A stretch of 64,000 nt of DNA from Streptomyces sp. Mut1 (GTDB lineage: Bacteria > Actinomycetota > Actinomycetes > Streptomycetales > Streptomycetaceae): positions 4,475,501 to 4,539,500 of the forward strand of contig NZ_CP120997.1 of assembly GCF_030719295.1 (NCBI RefSeq), in the 5' to 3' direction. This document shows, one piece after another, positions 36,258 to 45,020 of the stretch (position 1 is its first letter; each line of letters starts with the position of its first letter). The position numbers and the translations under genes are program-made. The notes below the pieces were generated by a model. The model saw nothing but the letters and a program-made list of their open reading frames with translations. It ran no database searches and was not told the DNA's origin.

Positions 36258-36698
36258 CTAGAGCTCGTAATCCCGGGCGAGTTCGTCCCAGTGGAGCTCG
36301 CGCAGCGCGGGCTCGGCGTCCTCGCCCGAGGGGACGTCCAGGGTGCCCTGGAGCCAGGCGACGGCGAGAGCGGACCGGTGCAGGGCCGGGTCGAGTCCGG
36401 GGGCGACCGCTGTTGAGCGCAGGAGGCCGATACAGGTCACGGGAGGCAGCACTTCGACGGGGCCGAAGGGGCGCGCCGCGTCGGTGCTCCGATCCGGGTA
36501 CTCAGGGCGGGGCGGAACCAGATGGCAGGGCGTGCCGGGATACGCCTGCTCGGCCTGCGAGCGCAGCCCGCGTAGTTTCATGTCGTTCACGGGCTTGCAC
36601 GGGTAGCCCTCCAGCATCCACGCGTACGTCGAGGACATACGTACCTCAGTGAGCTCGACCGAACGGCCCGACGAGAGAACTATGTGGCTCAGCGACAT
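36258..36698 (-). CDS. Conserved-looking hypothetical protein
   Basis: A 146-residue protein, MSLSHIVLSSGRSVELTEVR..., with good coding bias and a polar, non-membrane composition. A central CHLVPPRPEYPDRS and an acidic end (LHWDELARDYEL) stand out. I do not recognise the family. The start ATG 36698 is preferred over GTG 36704, which differs by two residues. Transcribed away from the methyltransferase at 36933. Confidence 0.68.
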   Translation of the reverse strand: MSLSHIVLSSGRSVELTEVRMSSTYAWMLEGYPCKPVNDMKLRGLRSQAEQAYPGTPCHLVPPRPEYPDRSTDAARPFGPVEVLPPVTCIGLLRSTAVAPGLDPALHRSALAVAWLQGTLDVPSGEDAEPALRELHWDELARDYEL

Positions 36699-36704
36699 GC
36701 CCAC

Positions 36705-36932
36705 ACCCTAGGCGCGGTCCACGGCACGCACGTGCGTGGCTGGCGTGGTGGCAGTGGCCCGTGCGGCACATCACCCGGAACGTACGGACGATCATGGCGG
36801 GGACGGTCGCCGACCTGGAGGAGGCCGCCGCGCAGCTCGGCCGGGCCTGACACCGCGCCCTCGCCTCGGGGGCGCCCACGCTCGGCCGGATCACGGGTTC
36901 ACCGGCTCGGCCGGCACGTCTAGCGTGCTCCC
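36705..36932 (+). other. Gap with the 3' relic of a lost gene
   Basis: Between about 36720 and 36850 one forward frame reads WLAWWQWPVRHITRNVRTIM then AGTVADLEEAAAQLGRA and stops, with strong coding bias but no start codon. It looks like the surviving C-terminus of a deleted gene. Nothing else is seen in the gap. Confidence 0.4.
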
Positions 36933-37742
36933 ATGAACGATCACGACGCCCCGCACGGCTTCACGTCCGTGGACACACAGGCCCGGCCCGCCGACTGGGT
37001 GCGGGTCCTGGACCGGCTGAGCGCGGAACCGTTCTACGCCGCGTACAAGCGGCGGTTGCAGGAGCTTCTGCGTCCGGCGCCCGGCGGGCTGTTCCTGGAG
37101 GTGGGAGCGGGGGTCGGGGACGCCGCCATGGCCCTGCGCTCGCGCGGTGGCGCCGAGGTCGTGGCGGTCGACAGCTCCCTGACGATGATCGCGCGGGCAC
37201 GTGACCGAGGGCTGGTACGTTCCGCCGTCGCGGACGGGCACCGGCTGCCGTTCGCGGCGGACCGGTTCGACGGCGCCTGGGCCGACCGGGTCCTTCAGCA
37301 CGTCGCCGAACCGGGCCGCGTCCTGGACGAGTTGCTTCGAGTGGTCCGCCCCGGCGGCCGGGTCGCCCTGGCGGACCCGGACTACGACACCCAGGTGCTC
37401 GACATCGACGACCAGGAACTCGCCCGCCGGGTACTGCGGTTCAGGGCCGACAGCGGACTGCGTAACGGGGCGCTGGCCCACCGGCACGCCGGCCTGCTCG
37501 CGGCGCGGGGTGTCCGTGACGTCGAGGTGGAAGCCCGGACGCTCGTCGTGCGGGACCCCTCGGCGGCCGACCACGTCATGGGCCTGCGCACCTGGGCGCA
37601 CGCCGCCGCGGCCCGGGGCCGGCTCGCTGCCGCGGACGCGGACCGGTTCGTGGCCCAGTTCGACGATGCGGTGCGCGCGGGGCGCTTCACGTACGCCGTC
37701 ACGTTCTTCCTGACCATGGGGACGCTGCCCTTGTCGGGCTGA
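36933..37742 (+). CDS. Class I SAM-dependent methyltransferase
   Basis: A 269-residue enzyme of the Methyltransf_11 type: motif I LFLEVGAGVGDAAMAL near 50, VVAVDSS, LPFAADRFDGAWADRVLQHV, and LRVVRPGGRVALADPD. The ATG start fits the family's length. No neighbouring pathway suggests the substrate. Confidence 0.86.
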   Translation: MNDHDAPHGFTSVDTQARPADWVRVLDRLSAEPFYAAYKRRLQELLRPAPGGLFLEVGAGVGDAAMALRSRGGAEVVAVDSSLTMIARARDRGLVRSAVADGHRLPFAADRFDGAWADRVLQHVAEPGRVLDELLRVVRPGGRVALADPDYDTQVLDIDDQELARRVLRFRADSGLRNGALAHRHAGLLAARGVRDVEVEARTLVVRDPSAADHVMGLRTWAHAAAARGRLAAADADRFVAQFDDAVRAGRFTYAVTFFLTMGTLPLSG

Positions 37743-37859
37743 GAGCCGGGGCGGCGGCGAGCAGGCCGACGCAGGTGCGGTCGGCAGCGGCTGATCGATG
37801 GGGACGACGACTCCGAAGCCGAACGGGCTGTGTGGCTGCACAGGCCGGCCCTCATGCCG

Positions 37860-38405
37860 TCACTGTCGCGGCGGGTCCGCCCGTAGTAGCCAACCCTCGC
37901 CGCCGGTGAACTCGACGCCCTGAAATGAGGCACCGATCAGCACGTGGTCGAATCCGAGTTCCCGGTGCAGGTCGAGCGAGGCGCGGTTCCTGGCGGAGAT
38001 GACGCACCAGATTGCCGCGTCCTGTTCCCGGACCCAGCCCATGCGCCACAAGGTCAGCAGCCTCGCTATGCCTCGGCGCCGCCAGGTGGGGGCCACGGTG
38101 ACGCCGGTCAGGTAGTAGCCGGCGGGGGCATGGTCCACGGGATGCTCGGGAAGAAACGCCACGTTCGCGTACCCGACGGCTTCACCGGATACCTTCGCGG
38201 TGACCACCATGCCGCGTTCGCTGCCGCACGCTCGGCGGATGCGGTTTTCCCAATCGCGCGCCGAACCACCGCGTGCCCGGGACTGCAAAACGGCCAGCGC
38301 CGGCACATCGTCCTCGGTCGCCTTCGCTACCTCCGCGGTTGCCGGGGCCTGCCGATCGACCGGACTCGGCACGTAGGCGGCGAACCGCGGATCCGGCCCT
38401 GCCAT
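37860..38405 (-). CDS. GNAT-family N-acetyltransferase
   Basis: A 181-residue acetyltransferase: YLTGVTVAPTWRRRGIARLL is strand 4/motif A, followed by ISARNRASLDLHRELGF (motif B). The start is ATG 38405 with GGAGG; a longer frame to 38528 lacks a site. The acceptor is unknown. Confidence 0.85.
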   Translation of the reverse strand: MAGPDPRFAAYVPSPVDRQAPATAEVAKATEDDVPALAVLQSRARGGSARDWENRIRRACGSERGMVVTAKVSGEAVGYANVAFLPEHPVDHAPAGYYLTGVTVAPTWRRRGIARLLTLWRMGWVREQDAAIWCVISARNRASLDLHRELGFDHVLIGASFQGVEFTGGEGWLLRADPPRQ

Positions 38406-38747
38406 GCCGCCTCCCCCCCCTCGCTCCAGTGCGTCCTCGGGCATCACGCCATCGCCGCCCGCGCAGTCCCGCTGCCCGGTCGGCAACGCGAGAACAGCCA
38501 ATGGGTTTTTCCAGCGTGTCGCCCCCACGGTGTCCGCCGCACGGGTTTCGGCATATTCACCTGTTCGTGTTGACTATTTCAGGGCCGCCGGAATTTGGAA
38601 TCCCCGGTAATTGCGAGGGGAAACCTTTATTCGGCAGGTGGGGTGCCCTCGGCGATTATTGGTAATGGGTCGGTGGAATTCTTACTCTGTCCCCGGTCGA
38701 TCTTGTTCGGTCGGCCACGGTGACAAAGAAAGACATGGAGAAAAAGC
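38406..38747 (+). promoter_or_regulatory. AT-richer upstream region of the I36 inhibitor gene
   Basis: This 342-bp gap is clearly less GC-rich than its surroundings, especially 38520-38745, and has no ORF with coding bias. A TTGACT at about 38568 is a possible -35 element, but I cannot assign a confident -10. It most likely holds the promoter and leader of the secreted inhibitor gene. Confidence 0.45.
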
Positions 38748-39128
38748 GTGTTCCGATTCAGCAGTACTTCCTCGCGTCTGTGGACGGCCGCGGCCGTCAT
38801 GGCGCTCACCGCGGGCGCGGCCACCCTGGTCGGGAACCCGGCGGTGGCCGACTCCGAGCAGTGTCCGAACGGTTCCTTCTGCGTGTGGGAGCAGTCCAGC
38901 TACCGGGGCGACTTCCGGCACTACACCGCGTCCAACCCGAATGTCGGCGACTACATGAACGACCGCATGACCTCGTACTGGAACCGCACCGGCAAGACGG
39001 TCGCCGTCTACGAGCACTCCAACTACGTCGGGTGCATGTTCTCGGTGAAGCCGGGCGGGTCCGAGGCGGCCGTGGCGTCCCACTTCAACGACAAGATGAC
39101 CTCGTTGCGCGTCGGCAGCGGCTGCTGA
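38748..39128 (+). CDS. Secreted peptidase inhibitor, family I36
   Basis: A 126-residue preprotein: a signal peptide (LWTAAAVMALTAGAATLV, cut near AVADS), then a mature domain of about 90 residues with cysteines in EQCPNGSFCVWEQSSYRGDF, VGCMFSV and GSGC. This matches the SMPI-like/beta-gamma-crystallin inhibitors of metalloproteases. GTG 38748 follows GGAGAAAAAGC; a competing ATG at 38734 is in the wrong frame. Confidence 0.9.
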   Translation: MFRFSSTSSRLWTAAAVMALTAGAATLVGNPAVADSEQCPNGSFCVWEQSSYRGDFRHYTASNPNVGDYMNDRMTSYWNRTGKTVAVYEHSNYVGCMFSVKPGGSEAAVASHFNDKMTSLRVGSGC

Positions 39129-39203
39129 CCCGAGCCGAGTTCACGCGCCCCGGTCCCACGTGGACCGGGGCGCGCCTGCGGGTGGCCCCGGTCGTGGGAG
39201 GGA

Positions 39204-40061
39204 TCACCTCCCCGTCGCCGCCGTAACGGTGACGACCCGCCTGCCGCACGGGAGGCGGCCTTCAGGGGTTACGAGTGGGGCGGAACTCTGGATGAACTCC
39301 TCGCGCAGTTCCTCGGTCCGGTCTCGGTCCAGGACCGTCATGTCGTAAAGGACCCCGGTAACGGACTCCCAGACCTCGGCCGGGGTGCCGCCCATGTCGA
39401 GAGTGACGGGTTCCCAGGAGACCGGGGCGAAGCCGGCCGGTGCCAGGATCTCGTCCAGCCCTTCCCGGGTCCGGCATCGGCGGTCGCCCAGCCGGGGCAT
39501 GTGGCGCTCGACGGGGGCGGCCCGGAAGTAGGGCCGGGCCAGCGTCAGGAACAGTTCCATCGCCTCGCCCTCGACCGGCCCGCCGCCCACCGTGACGGCC
39601 AGCTTCCCGCCCGGTACCAGGACGCGGGCGGCCTCCCTCGCGACCTGCTCGACATCGGCCATCAGCATCAGCGCCATGTGCGACACGACGGCGTCGAAGG
39701 AGGCGTCGGCGAAGGGCAGTCGCTGGGCCCGGCCCTCGCGCAGATCGGCGTGCGCGAGGGCCGGGCGGCGCCGGGCCAGGGCGAGTTCGCCGGCCGACAG
39801 GTCGATGCCCGCCAGGGACTCGGCGCCCTGCCCGGCGAGCAGTTCGAGGAGGGCACCGTCCGCGCACCCCAGGTCCAGGACGCGGCGGGCCCCCGCGACG
39901 TGCCCGGCCAGCACCTGGTAGCTGGTTGGTCCCTCCGGAGTGCGGGCGGCCTCGACTCCTGCGGACTGGAGGCCGGGAGTGCGGTTGTGGAACGTGCGCA
40001 GAAAGTCCTCGGCGGCGGTGGCGTCGGCGGCAGGCCGTGAGGTGGCGGGAGACGTGGTCAT
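39204..40061 (-). CDS. Class I SAM-dependent methyltransferase
   Basis: A 285-residue enzyme: motif I VLDLGCADGALLELL near 68, LAGIDLS, LPFADASFDAVVSHMALMLM, and ARVLVPGGKLAVTVGGG. It lies divergent to the enoyl-CoA hydratase with its ATG at 40061, 45 bp from the palindromic operator, so the TetR site could influence it too. The substrate is unknown. Confidence 0.86.
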   Translation of the reverse strand: MTTSPATSRPAADATAAEDFLRTFHNRTPGLQSAGVEAARTPEGPTSYQVLAGHVAGARRVLDLGCADGALLELLAGQGAESLAGIDLSAGELALARRRPALAHADLREGRAQRLPFADASFDAVVSHMALMLMADVEQVAREAARVLVPGGKLAVTVGGGPVEGEAMELFLTLARPYFRAAPVERHMPRLGDRRCRTREGLDEILAPAGFAPVSWEPVTLDMGGTPAEVWESVTGVLYDMTVLDRDRTEELREEFIQSSAPLVTPEGRLPCGRRVVTVTAATGR

Positions 40062-40105
40062 CCGCGGGACCCTACAGCGGCCCGACGGGCGTGCGGCGGC
40101 GCCGG

Positions 40106-40150
40106 AATCATGCAAGCGCGCTTGATTGTTCTTGTTCCTGCTGCCACGCT
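40106..40150 (+). promoter_or_regulatory. Promoter with palindromic operator for enoyl-CoA hydratase/tetR
   Basis: The perfect palindrome CAAGCGCGCTTG (40113-40124) overlaps -35 TTGATT (40122-40127). CACGCT (40145-40150) is the -10 after 17 bp. It matches the promoter at 19755-19799 over more than 20 positions. It is most simply the autoregulatory site of the TetR protein encoded 0.8 kb downstream. Confidence 0.82.
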
Positions 40151-40190
40151 CGACGCGACGGCCCGCAGAGAAGCAGAGGGAGCGCGATCC

Positions 40191-40928
40191 ATGAGTCAGC
40201 TCGCCCCGCCCGCCCACGCGCGCGGCATCACCACCCTCACGCTCGACTCGCCCGCCAACCGGAACGCCCTCGGCGCCGGGCTCGTCGCCGAGTTGGCCGA
40301 GGCCCTGGCAGGCTGTGCGGCCGACGACTCCGTACGGGCCGTCGTCCTCACCCACACCGGCAACACCTTCTGCGCCGGCGCCGACCTCAGGGCTCCGGCC
40401 GACCCGCACGATTTCGTCGCCCTCATGCGGAGCATCGTCGCGCTGCCCAAGCCGGTCGTCGCGCGGGTCACCGGGCACGTCCGGGCCGGCGGGCTCGGGC
40501 TGCTCGGGGCGTGCGACATGTCCGTGGCCGGGCCGGAGGCCACCTTCGCGCTCACCGAGTCGCGGCTCGGCCTCGCGCCCGCTGTGATCTCGTTGCCGCT
40601 GCTGCCCCGCATCGACGCACGGGCCGCCGCCCGCTACTACCTCACCGGGGAGAGGTTCGACGCGGCGGAGGCCGCCCGCATCGGGCTGGTGACCCTGGCC
40701 GCCGAGGACGTGGACCTCGCGCTCGGGCCCCTGCTGGACGGGCTGCGCAAGGCGTCCCCGCAGGGGCTGGCCGCGTCCAAGGAGCTGGTCGCGGCTACTG
40801 TGCTGGACAGCTTCGACCAGCACGCCGAAGACCTCATCGCCCGCTCCGCACAGCTCTTCGCCTCCGCCGAGGCGCGGGAGGGGATGACGGCCTTCCTCGA
40901 ACGACGGGACCCCGCATGGGCGTTGTGA
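40191..40928 (+). CDS. Enoyl-CoA hydratase/isomerase family protein
   Basis: A 245-residue crotonase-fold protein. The oxyanion residues lie in NTFCAGADLRAP and VRAGGLGLLGACDMSVAG, with ALTESRLGLAPAVISLPLL after. Glu in the second-helix region supports hydration of an enoyl-CoA. GAGGGAG precedes ATG 40191. It overlaps tetR and shares an operator with the acyl-CoA operon at 19.8 kb, so it probably supplies that pathway's hydratase step. Confidence 0.9.
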   Translation: MSQLAPPAHARGITTLTLDSPANRNALGAGLVAELAEALAGCAADDSVRAVVLTHTGNTFCAGADLRAPADPHDFVALMRSIVALPKPVVARVTGHVRAGGLGLLGACDMSVAGPEATFALTESRLGLAPAVISLPLLPRIDARAAARYYLTGERFDAAEAARIGLVTLAAEDVDLALGPLLDGLRKASPQGLAASKELVAATVLDSFDQHAEDLIARSAQLFASAEAREGMTAFLERRDPAWAL

Positions 40929-41509
40929 CACCGGGCGGCAGCACGGGCCCCAAGCAGGACCGCAGCCGGGCCACCCGCCGGCGCCTCCTGGAGGCCGCGG
41001 TGGCCTGCCTCGCCGAACACGGCTGGGCCGGCTCCACCGTCGCCGTCGTCGCCGAACGCGCCGGGGTCTCGCGCGGCGCCGCCCAGCACCACTTCCCCAC
41101 CCGGGAGGACCTGTTCACCGCCGCCGTCGAGTACGTCGCCGAGGAACGCTCCGCCGCCCTGCGCGCCGTCCCCGACCAGGACCGCGCCGCCGTCGTCGCC
41201 GCCCTGGTCGACCTCTACACCGGCCCCCTCTTCCGCGCCGCCCTCCAGCTCTGGGTCGCCGCCTCCAACGAGGAGCAGCTGCGGCCCAGGGTGACGGAGC
41301 TGGAGGCCCGGGTGGGCCGCGAGACCCACCGCATCGCCGTCCACCTCCTGCGCGCCGACGAGGCGAAGCCCGGCGTGCGGGAGACCGTGCAGGGGCTGCT
41401 CGACATGGCCCGGGGGCTGGGCCTCGCCAATGTCCTCACCGACGACACCGCCCGCCGCCGCAAGGTCGTCGCCCAGTGGGCGGAGCTGGTGGACGGGGCG
41501 CTGGGCTGA
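40916..41509 (+). CDS. TetR-family repressor of the acyl-CoA genes
   Basis: A 197-residue regulator with N-terminal helix-turn-helix ATRRRLLEAAVACLAEHGWAG...VAERAGVSRGAAQHHFPTREDL and an alpha-helical ligand domain. The start may be ATG 40916 (13-base overlap with the hydratase) or the in-frame GTG 40925 (GTGA overlap). It probably binds CAAGC-NN-GCTTG at 40113 and 19762, releasing when an acyl-CoA accumulates (inference from family behaviour and the repeated site). Confidence 0.9.
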   Translation: MGVVTPGGSTGPKQDRSRATRRRLLEAAVACLAEHGWAGSTVAVVAERAGVSRGAAQHHFPTREDLFTAAVEYVAEERSAALRAVPDQDRAAVVAALVDLYTGPLFRAALQLWVAASNEEQLRPRVTELEARVGRETHRIAVHLLRADEAKPGVRETVQGLLDMARGLGLANVLTDDTARRRKVVAQWAELVDGALG

Positions 41510-41518
41510 GGGGGACGC

Positions 41519-42073
41519 TCAGGCCCGTACCGCCGTGATCACCAGGCCGTTCCCGGCCTGAATCCGGAGCGACGCGCCGTCCCACACCACCGGCAGCGGG
41601 GTCGGTGTCGTGTCCACGGGCGAGCCGTCCTCGGGGCCCGACTCCGCGTCGTGGCCCCATTGGAGGGTCAGCGCCGCCTTGTCGCCGACCGTGGCGGGCA
41701 TGCCGGACGCGGCCCACACGTTGTCCGTGTCCCGGCCGTCCACCCGGACCACCAGACCGCCGCCGTCCAGCTCGAACGAGCCCGTCTCGTCGTCCCCGTC
41801 CAGGCTCCAGCGGCGGCCGGTGAACTCGATCCGCCGGTATGCGTCGTTGACCTGGCCCGGCGGCTCGTACGAGAGATTCCACGCGCCGCTCACGAACGCC
41901 TGGACCGCCGCGCCGGTCACCGTAGGCCTGGGGGCGGAGCGGCCCGGCAGGCCGTCGGATTCCTTGTTCCTGCCGCAGGCCGCCAGGGCGACCGTGATGA
42001 GGCCGATGCCCCCGTATCTCAGCGCGTCCCGTCTTCGGACGGTCTTCCTCAACTGCCGCATCTCGTCGCGCAT
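41519..42073 (-). CDS. Putative lipoprotein
   Basis: A 184-residue protein whose N-terminus reads VRRRDALRYGGIGLITVALAACG: an RR motif, a hydrophobic stretch and the lipobox ALAAC, so it may be a Tat-exported lipoprotein. The mature part (GAWNLSYEPPGQVNDAYRR..., SFELDGGGLVVRVDG...) looks beta-rich. ATG 42073 is chosen; GTG 42079 is an alternative. Function unknown. Confidence 0.72.
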   Translation of the reverse strand: MRDEMRQLRKTVRRRDALRYGGIGLITVALAACGRNKESDGLPGRSAPRPTVTGAAVQAFVSGAWNLSYEPPGQVNDAYRRIEFTGRRWSLDGDDETGSFELDGGGLVVRVDGRDTDNVWAASGMPATVGDKAALTLQWGHDAESGPEDGSPVDTTPTPLPVVWDGASLRIQAGNGLVITAVRA

Positions 42074-42183
42074 GCGCACCCCCGGCTTTCTCAGGTTCGG
42101 CCCGGTCTGTCACATTCCGGGAGCCAGAGTGTGGCGCAGGGGACGCCTTGGCGTCCGGGGAACGCCCGGATAGGGTCCGCAGC

Positions 42184-42729
42184 ATGAGCAGCAGCACCAC
42201 ACCTCCCTTTCCCGACCGCGTCGAACTCACGGGTGAGGGGCTCGTGCTGCGCGACTGGACGGAACAGGACCTGGCCGCGATGCCGGAGTTGTTCGACCAC
42301 CCCGACATCGCGCACTGGACGCCGATCGTCTCCCCCTTCGACGCCGGGGCCGCCCGCGACCGGCTGGTGAAGGCCCGGCAGCTGCGGGCGGACGGCACGG
42401 CCGTGCTGCTCGCCATCACGCTCGACGGCGGCGCCCCGCTCGGTGAGGTGATGCTGCGCCGCGCCCCCGAGGGCACCGAGATCGGTTACGCGGTCGGGCC
42501 CGCCCACCGCGGGCAGGGGCTCGCCGGGCGGGCGGTGCGGGTGATGGCCGCGTACGCCTTCGGGGAACTGGGCGTCGACCGGGTGATCCTGGAGCTGGAG
42601 CCGGAGAACGCCGCCAGCGTCGCCGTGGCCGCCGCCACCGGCTTCCGGCTGCTCGGCGTCCCGCTCATCGAGGGCGTCGAGAAGGGGCGTCCGTACGCCC
42701 TCCAGACCTGGGCGCTCGACCGGCCCTGA
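42184..42729 (+). CDS. GNAT-family N-acetyltransferase (RimJ/RimL-like)
   Basis: A 181-residue acetyltransferase: LVLRDWTEQDLAAMPELFDHP at the N-terminus, EIGYAVGPAHRGQGLAGRAVRVM as motif A, and LELEPENAASVAVAAATGFRLLG as motif B. This is the form of ribosomal-protein or antibiotic N-acetyltransferases; the acceptor is unknown. Confidence 0.87.
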   Translation: MSSSTTPPFPDRVELTGEGLVLRDWTEQDLAAMPELFDHPDIAHWTPIVSPFDAGAARDRLVKARQLRADGTAVLLAITLDGGAPLGEVMLRRAPEGTEIGYAVGPAHRGQGLAGRAVRVMAAYAFGELGVDRVILELEPENAASVAVAAATGFRLLGVPLIEGVEKGRPYALQTWALDRP

Positions 42730-42864
42730 CGGCAGGACCGCCCCACGCCGGCATGGACGCGAGGACGTTCATGAGCGTCGGCGCTCGACCGTCCCCGGCG
42801 GCGCGGCCCGCCCCACGCCGTCACCCGGTGTGTGACGGCGTGGACGCGAGGACGTTCATGAGCG
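42711..42864. repeat. Imperfect direct duplication at the GNAT/thioesterase junction
   Basis: The 24-mer beginning TGGACGCGAGGACG occurs at 42754-42777 and again at 42841-42864. Each copy is preceded by similar GCGCTCGACCG and CCGCCCCACGCCG blocks. The second copy encodes the thioesterase C-terminus, so the first is a duplicated 3' fragment of that gene. Confidence 0.75.
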
Positions 42865-43594
42865 CGGCCACCATCGTGGCGGGGTCGGCGTGGGGATAGT
42901 TGTGGCCGCCGGGCAGCAGCGTCAGCGAGAAGTCGGAGCCGGCGCAGGCCCGCCACTCGGGCAGTCGGCCGGGCGGCGTCACCTGGTCGTCCGTGCCGCC
43001 GAAGACGTGCAACGGGCCGGGCAGCGGTGCCGGTTCGTCGAGCGAGTAGCTCTCGGCGATCCGCAGATCGGTGCGTATGTAGCCCATGATCTGACGCACG
43101 AACGCCTTGTACGCGAGCAGTTCCTCCGGCATCCCGCCGTTGCGGATCAGCCAGTCCAGCAGCTCTTCGTCGGACGCCTCGTACATGGCCGTCGTGGGCG
43201 GGGTGTGCGGGGCCCGGAAGCCCGATACGACGGTGGCCACCGGGGCGGGCAGCCCCCGGTCCTCGATCCGGCGGCTCAGCTCGTAGACCAGGGCCCCGCC
43301 GAAGCTGTGCCCGAACAGCACGTACGGCATGCCGAATTCGGGAGTCAGGCCGGTCAGCAGCCTGTCGGCCAGCGTGCCGAAGTCCGCCGGCATCGGCTCG
43401 GCTTCCCGGGTGCCCCGGCCCGGCAGTTCGACCGGAGCCAGCTCGTAGCCCTGCGGGATGTGCTTGCGCCACCCCGCGAACGCCCCGGCCCCGGCCCCCG
43501 ACTGCGGCACGCAGATCAACCGGGTACGCACGGTCCCGACGGCCATCCGGCCGACGATCCAGCGCTCGTTCTGCGGCCGTGTCGACACACTCAT
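42821..43594 (-). CDS. Type II (editing) thioesterase
   Basis: A 257-residue alpha/beta hydrolase of the TE-II family: [23 protein letters not shown], nucleophile GHSFGGAL near 95, Asp in [12 protein letters not shown], and catalytic His in [10 protein letters not shown]. These enzymes free carrier proteins of misloaded acyl groups in NRPS/PKS pathways, but no NRPS or PKS gene lies in this window. It may serve a distant cluster. Confidence 0.88.
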   Translation of the reverse strand: MSVSTRPQNERWIVGRMAVGTVRTRLICVPQSGAGAGAFAGWRKHIPQGYELAPVELPGRGTREAEPMPADFGTLADRLLTGLTPEFGMPYVLFGHSFGGALVYELSRRIEDRGLPAPVATVVSGFRAPHTPPTTAMYEASDEELLDWLIRNGGMPEELLAYKAFVRQIMGYIRTDLRIAESYSLDEPAPLPGPLHVFGGTDDQVTPPGRLPEWRACAGSDFSLTLLPGGHNYPHADPATMVAALMNVLASTPSHTG

Positions 43595-43742
43595 GCGGTC
43601 CACCTCTGCTTCACCGCCGACGGGGCCGGCGTTCTGTCGCGTTCTGTCCGGGCACGGTGCACAGCATTGTGGCAGCGCGGCGCCGGCCCCCTCCGGGCGA
43701 GGTCGAGGAGGGGGCCGGCGCGCCTGTGCTGTCGCGGCGCTC

Positions 43743-44852
43743 TCAGTTCCCCAGGTCCGCCAGCTCGCCGAACCCGTCGATCTCGCGGGGGCTGCGCGGG
43801 CCCGGTCCCACGTACCGCGCCGACGGGCGCACCAGGCGGCCCGTCCGCTTCTGCTCCAGGATGTGCGCCGACCAGCCCGCCGTACGGGCACACGTGAACA
43901 TCGACGTGAACATGTGCGCGGGGACCTCGGCGAAGTCCAGCATGATCGCCGCCCAGAACTCCACGTTCGTCGCGAGGACCCGGTCCGGGCGCCGGGCGTG
44001 CAGCTCCTCCAGCGCCGCCTTCTCCAGCGCCTGCGCCACCTCGAACCTGGGCGCGCCCAGCTCCTCGGCGGTGCGGCGCAGGACCCGGGCGCGCGGGTCC
44101 TCGGCCCGGTAGACGCGGTGGCCGAAGCCCATCAGCCGCTCGCCCTTGTCCAGCGCCTTCTTCACGTAGGCCGTGGCGTCCCCGGTCCGCTCGATCTCCT
44201 CGATCATGCCGAGGACGCGGGAGGGGGCGCCGCCGTGCAGCGGGCCCGACATGGCGCCCACCGCGCCGGACAGCGCGGCGGCCACGTCGGCGCCGGTCGA
44301 GGCGATCACCCGGGCGGTGAACGTGGACGCGTTCATCCCGTGCTCGGCGGCGGACGTCCAGTACGCGTCCACGGCCTTGACGTGCCGGGGGTCGGGCTCG
44401 CCGCGCCAGCGGATCATGAACCGCTCCACGACGGACCCCGCCTTGTCGATCTCGCGCTGCGGGACCATCGGCCGGCCCTGCCCGCGCGCCGACTGCGCCA
44501 CGTACGACAGGGCCATCACGGCGGCCCGCGCCAGGTTCTCGCGGGCGGTCTCCTCGTCGATGTCCAGCAGCGGCTTCAGCCCCCACACCGGGGCGAGCAT
44601 GGCGAGCGCGGACTGCACGTCGACCCGGATGTCACCGGAGTGCACCGGGATCGGGAACGGCTCGGCGGGCGGCAGACCGGGCTTGAAGGCCCCGTCCACC
44701 AGCAGCCCCCACACGTTGCCGAAGGACACGTGGCCGACGAGATCCTCGATGTCGACGCCCCGGTACCGGAGCGAACCGCCCTCCTTGTCGGGTTCGGCGA
44801 TTTCCGTCTCGAACGCGACGACTCCTTCGAGTCCGGGTACGAAGTCGGACAT
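43743..44852 (-). CDS. Citrate synthase (type 2-like/methylcitrate-synthase family)
   Basis: A 369-residue enzyme with the citrate-synthase motifs [16 protein letters not shown] (catalytic His), [14 protein letters not shown] (second His) and the C-terminal [29 protein letters not shown] with the catalytic Asp region. It condenses acetyl-CoA (or propionyl-CoA) with oxaloacetate; the sequence does not decide between them. The gene diverges from pdxH. Confidence 0.92.
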   Translation of the reverse strand: MSDFVPGLEGVVAFETEIAEPDKEGGSLRYRGVDIEDLVGHVSFGNVWGLLVDGAFKPGLPPAEPFPIPVHSGDIRVDVQSALAMLAPVWGLKPLLDIDEETARENLARAAVMALSYVAQSARGQGRPMVPQREIDKAGSVVERFMIRWRGEPDPRHVKAVDAYWTSAAEHGMNASTFTARVIASTGADVAAALSGAVGAMSGPLHGGAPSRVLGMIEEIERTGDATAYVKKALDKGERLMGFGHRVYRAEDPRARVLRRTAEELGAPRFEVAQALEKAALEELHARRPDRVLATNVEFWAAIMLDFAEVPAHMFTSMFTCARTAGWSAHILEQKRTGRLVRPSARYVGPGPRSPREIDGFGELADLGN

Positions 44853-45020
44853 CAGGCGGCTCCCTCGGATCGACGGCTTGCGGGCGGGCCCGGAGGCCCA
44901 CCCCCGATACTGGCGGGTTCCGACGGGCCCGGGAAGCGTGACATCCGGCACAGCCACCCCTTCCCCGTCCAACGGAGGGCGGACCTGCTTCGTGCCCGTC
45001 CGCTGCGGCAGGATGGGCCC

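Noticed and set aside
42711..42864. CRISPR-like repeats
   Set aside because: Only two copies, inside and next to a coding sequence, with no spacers; a local duplication explains it.
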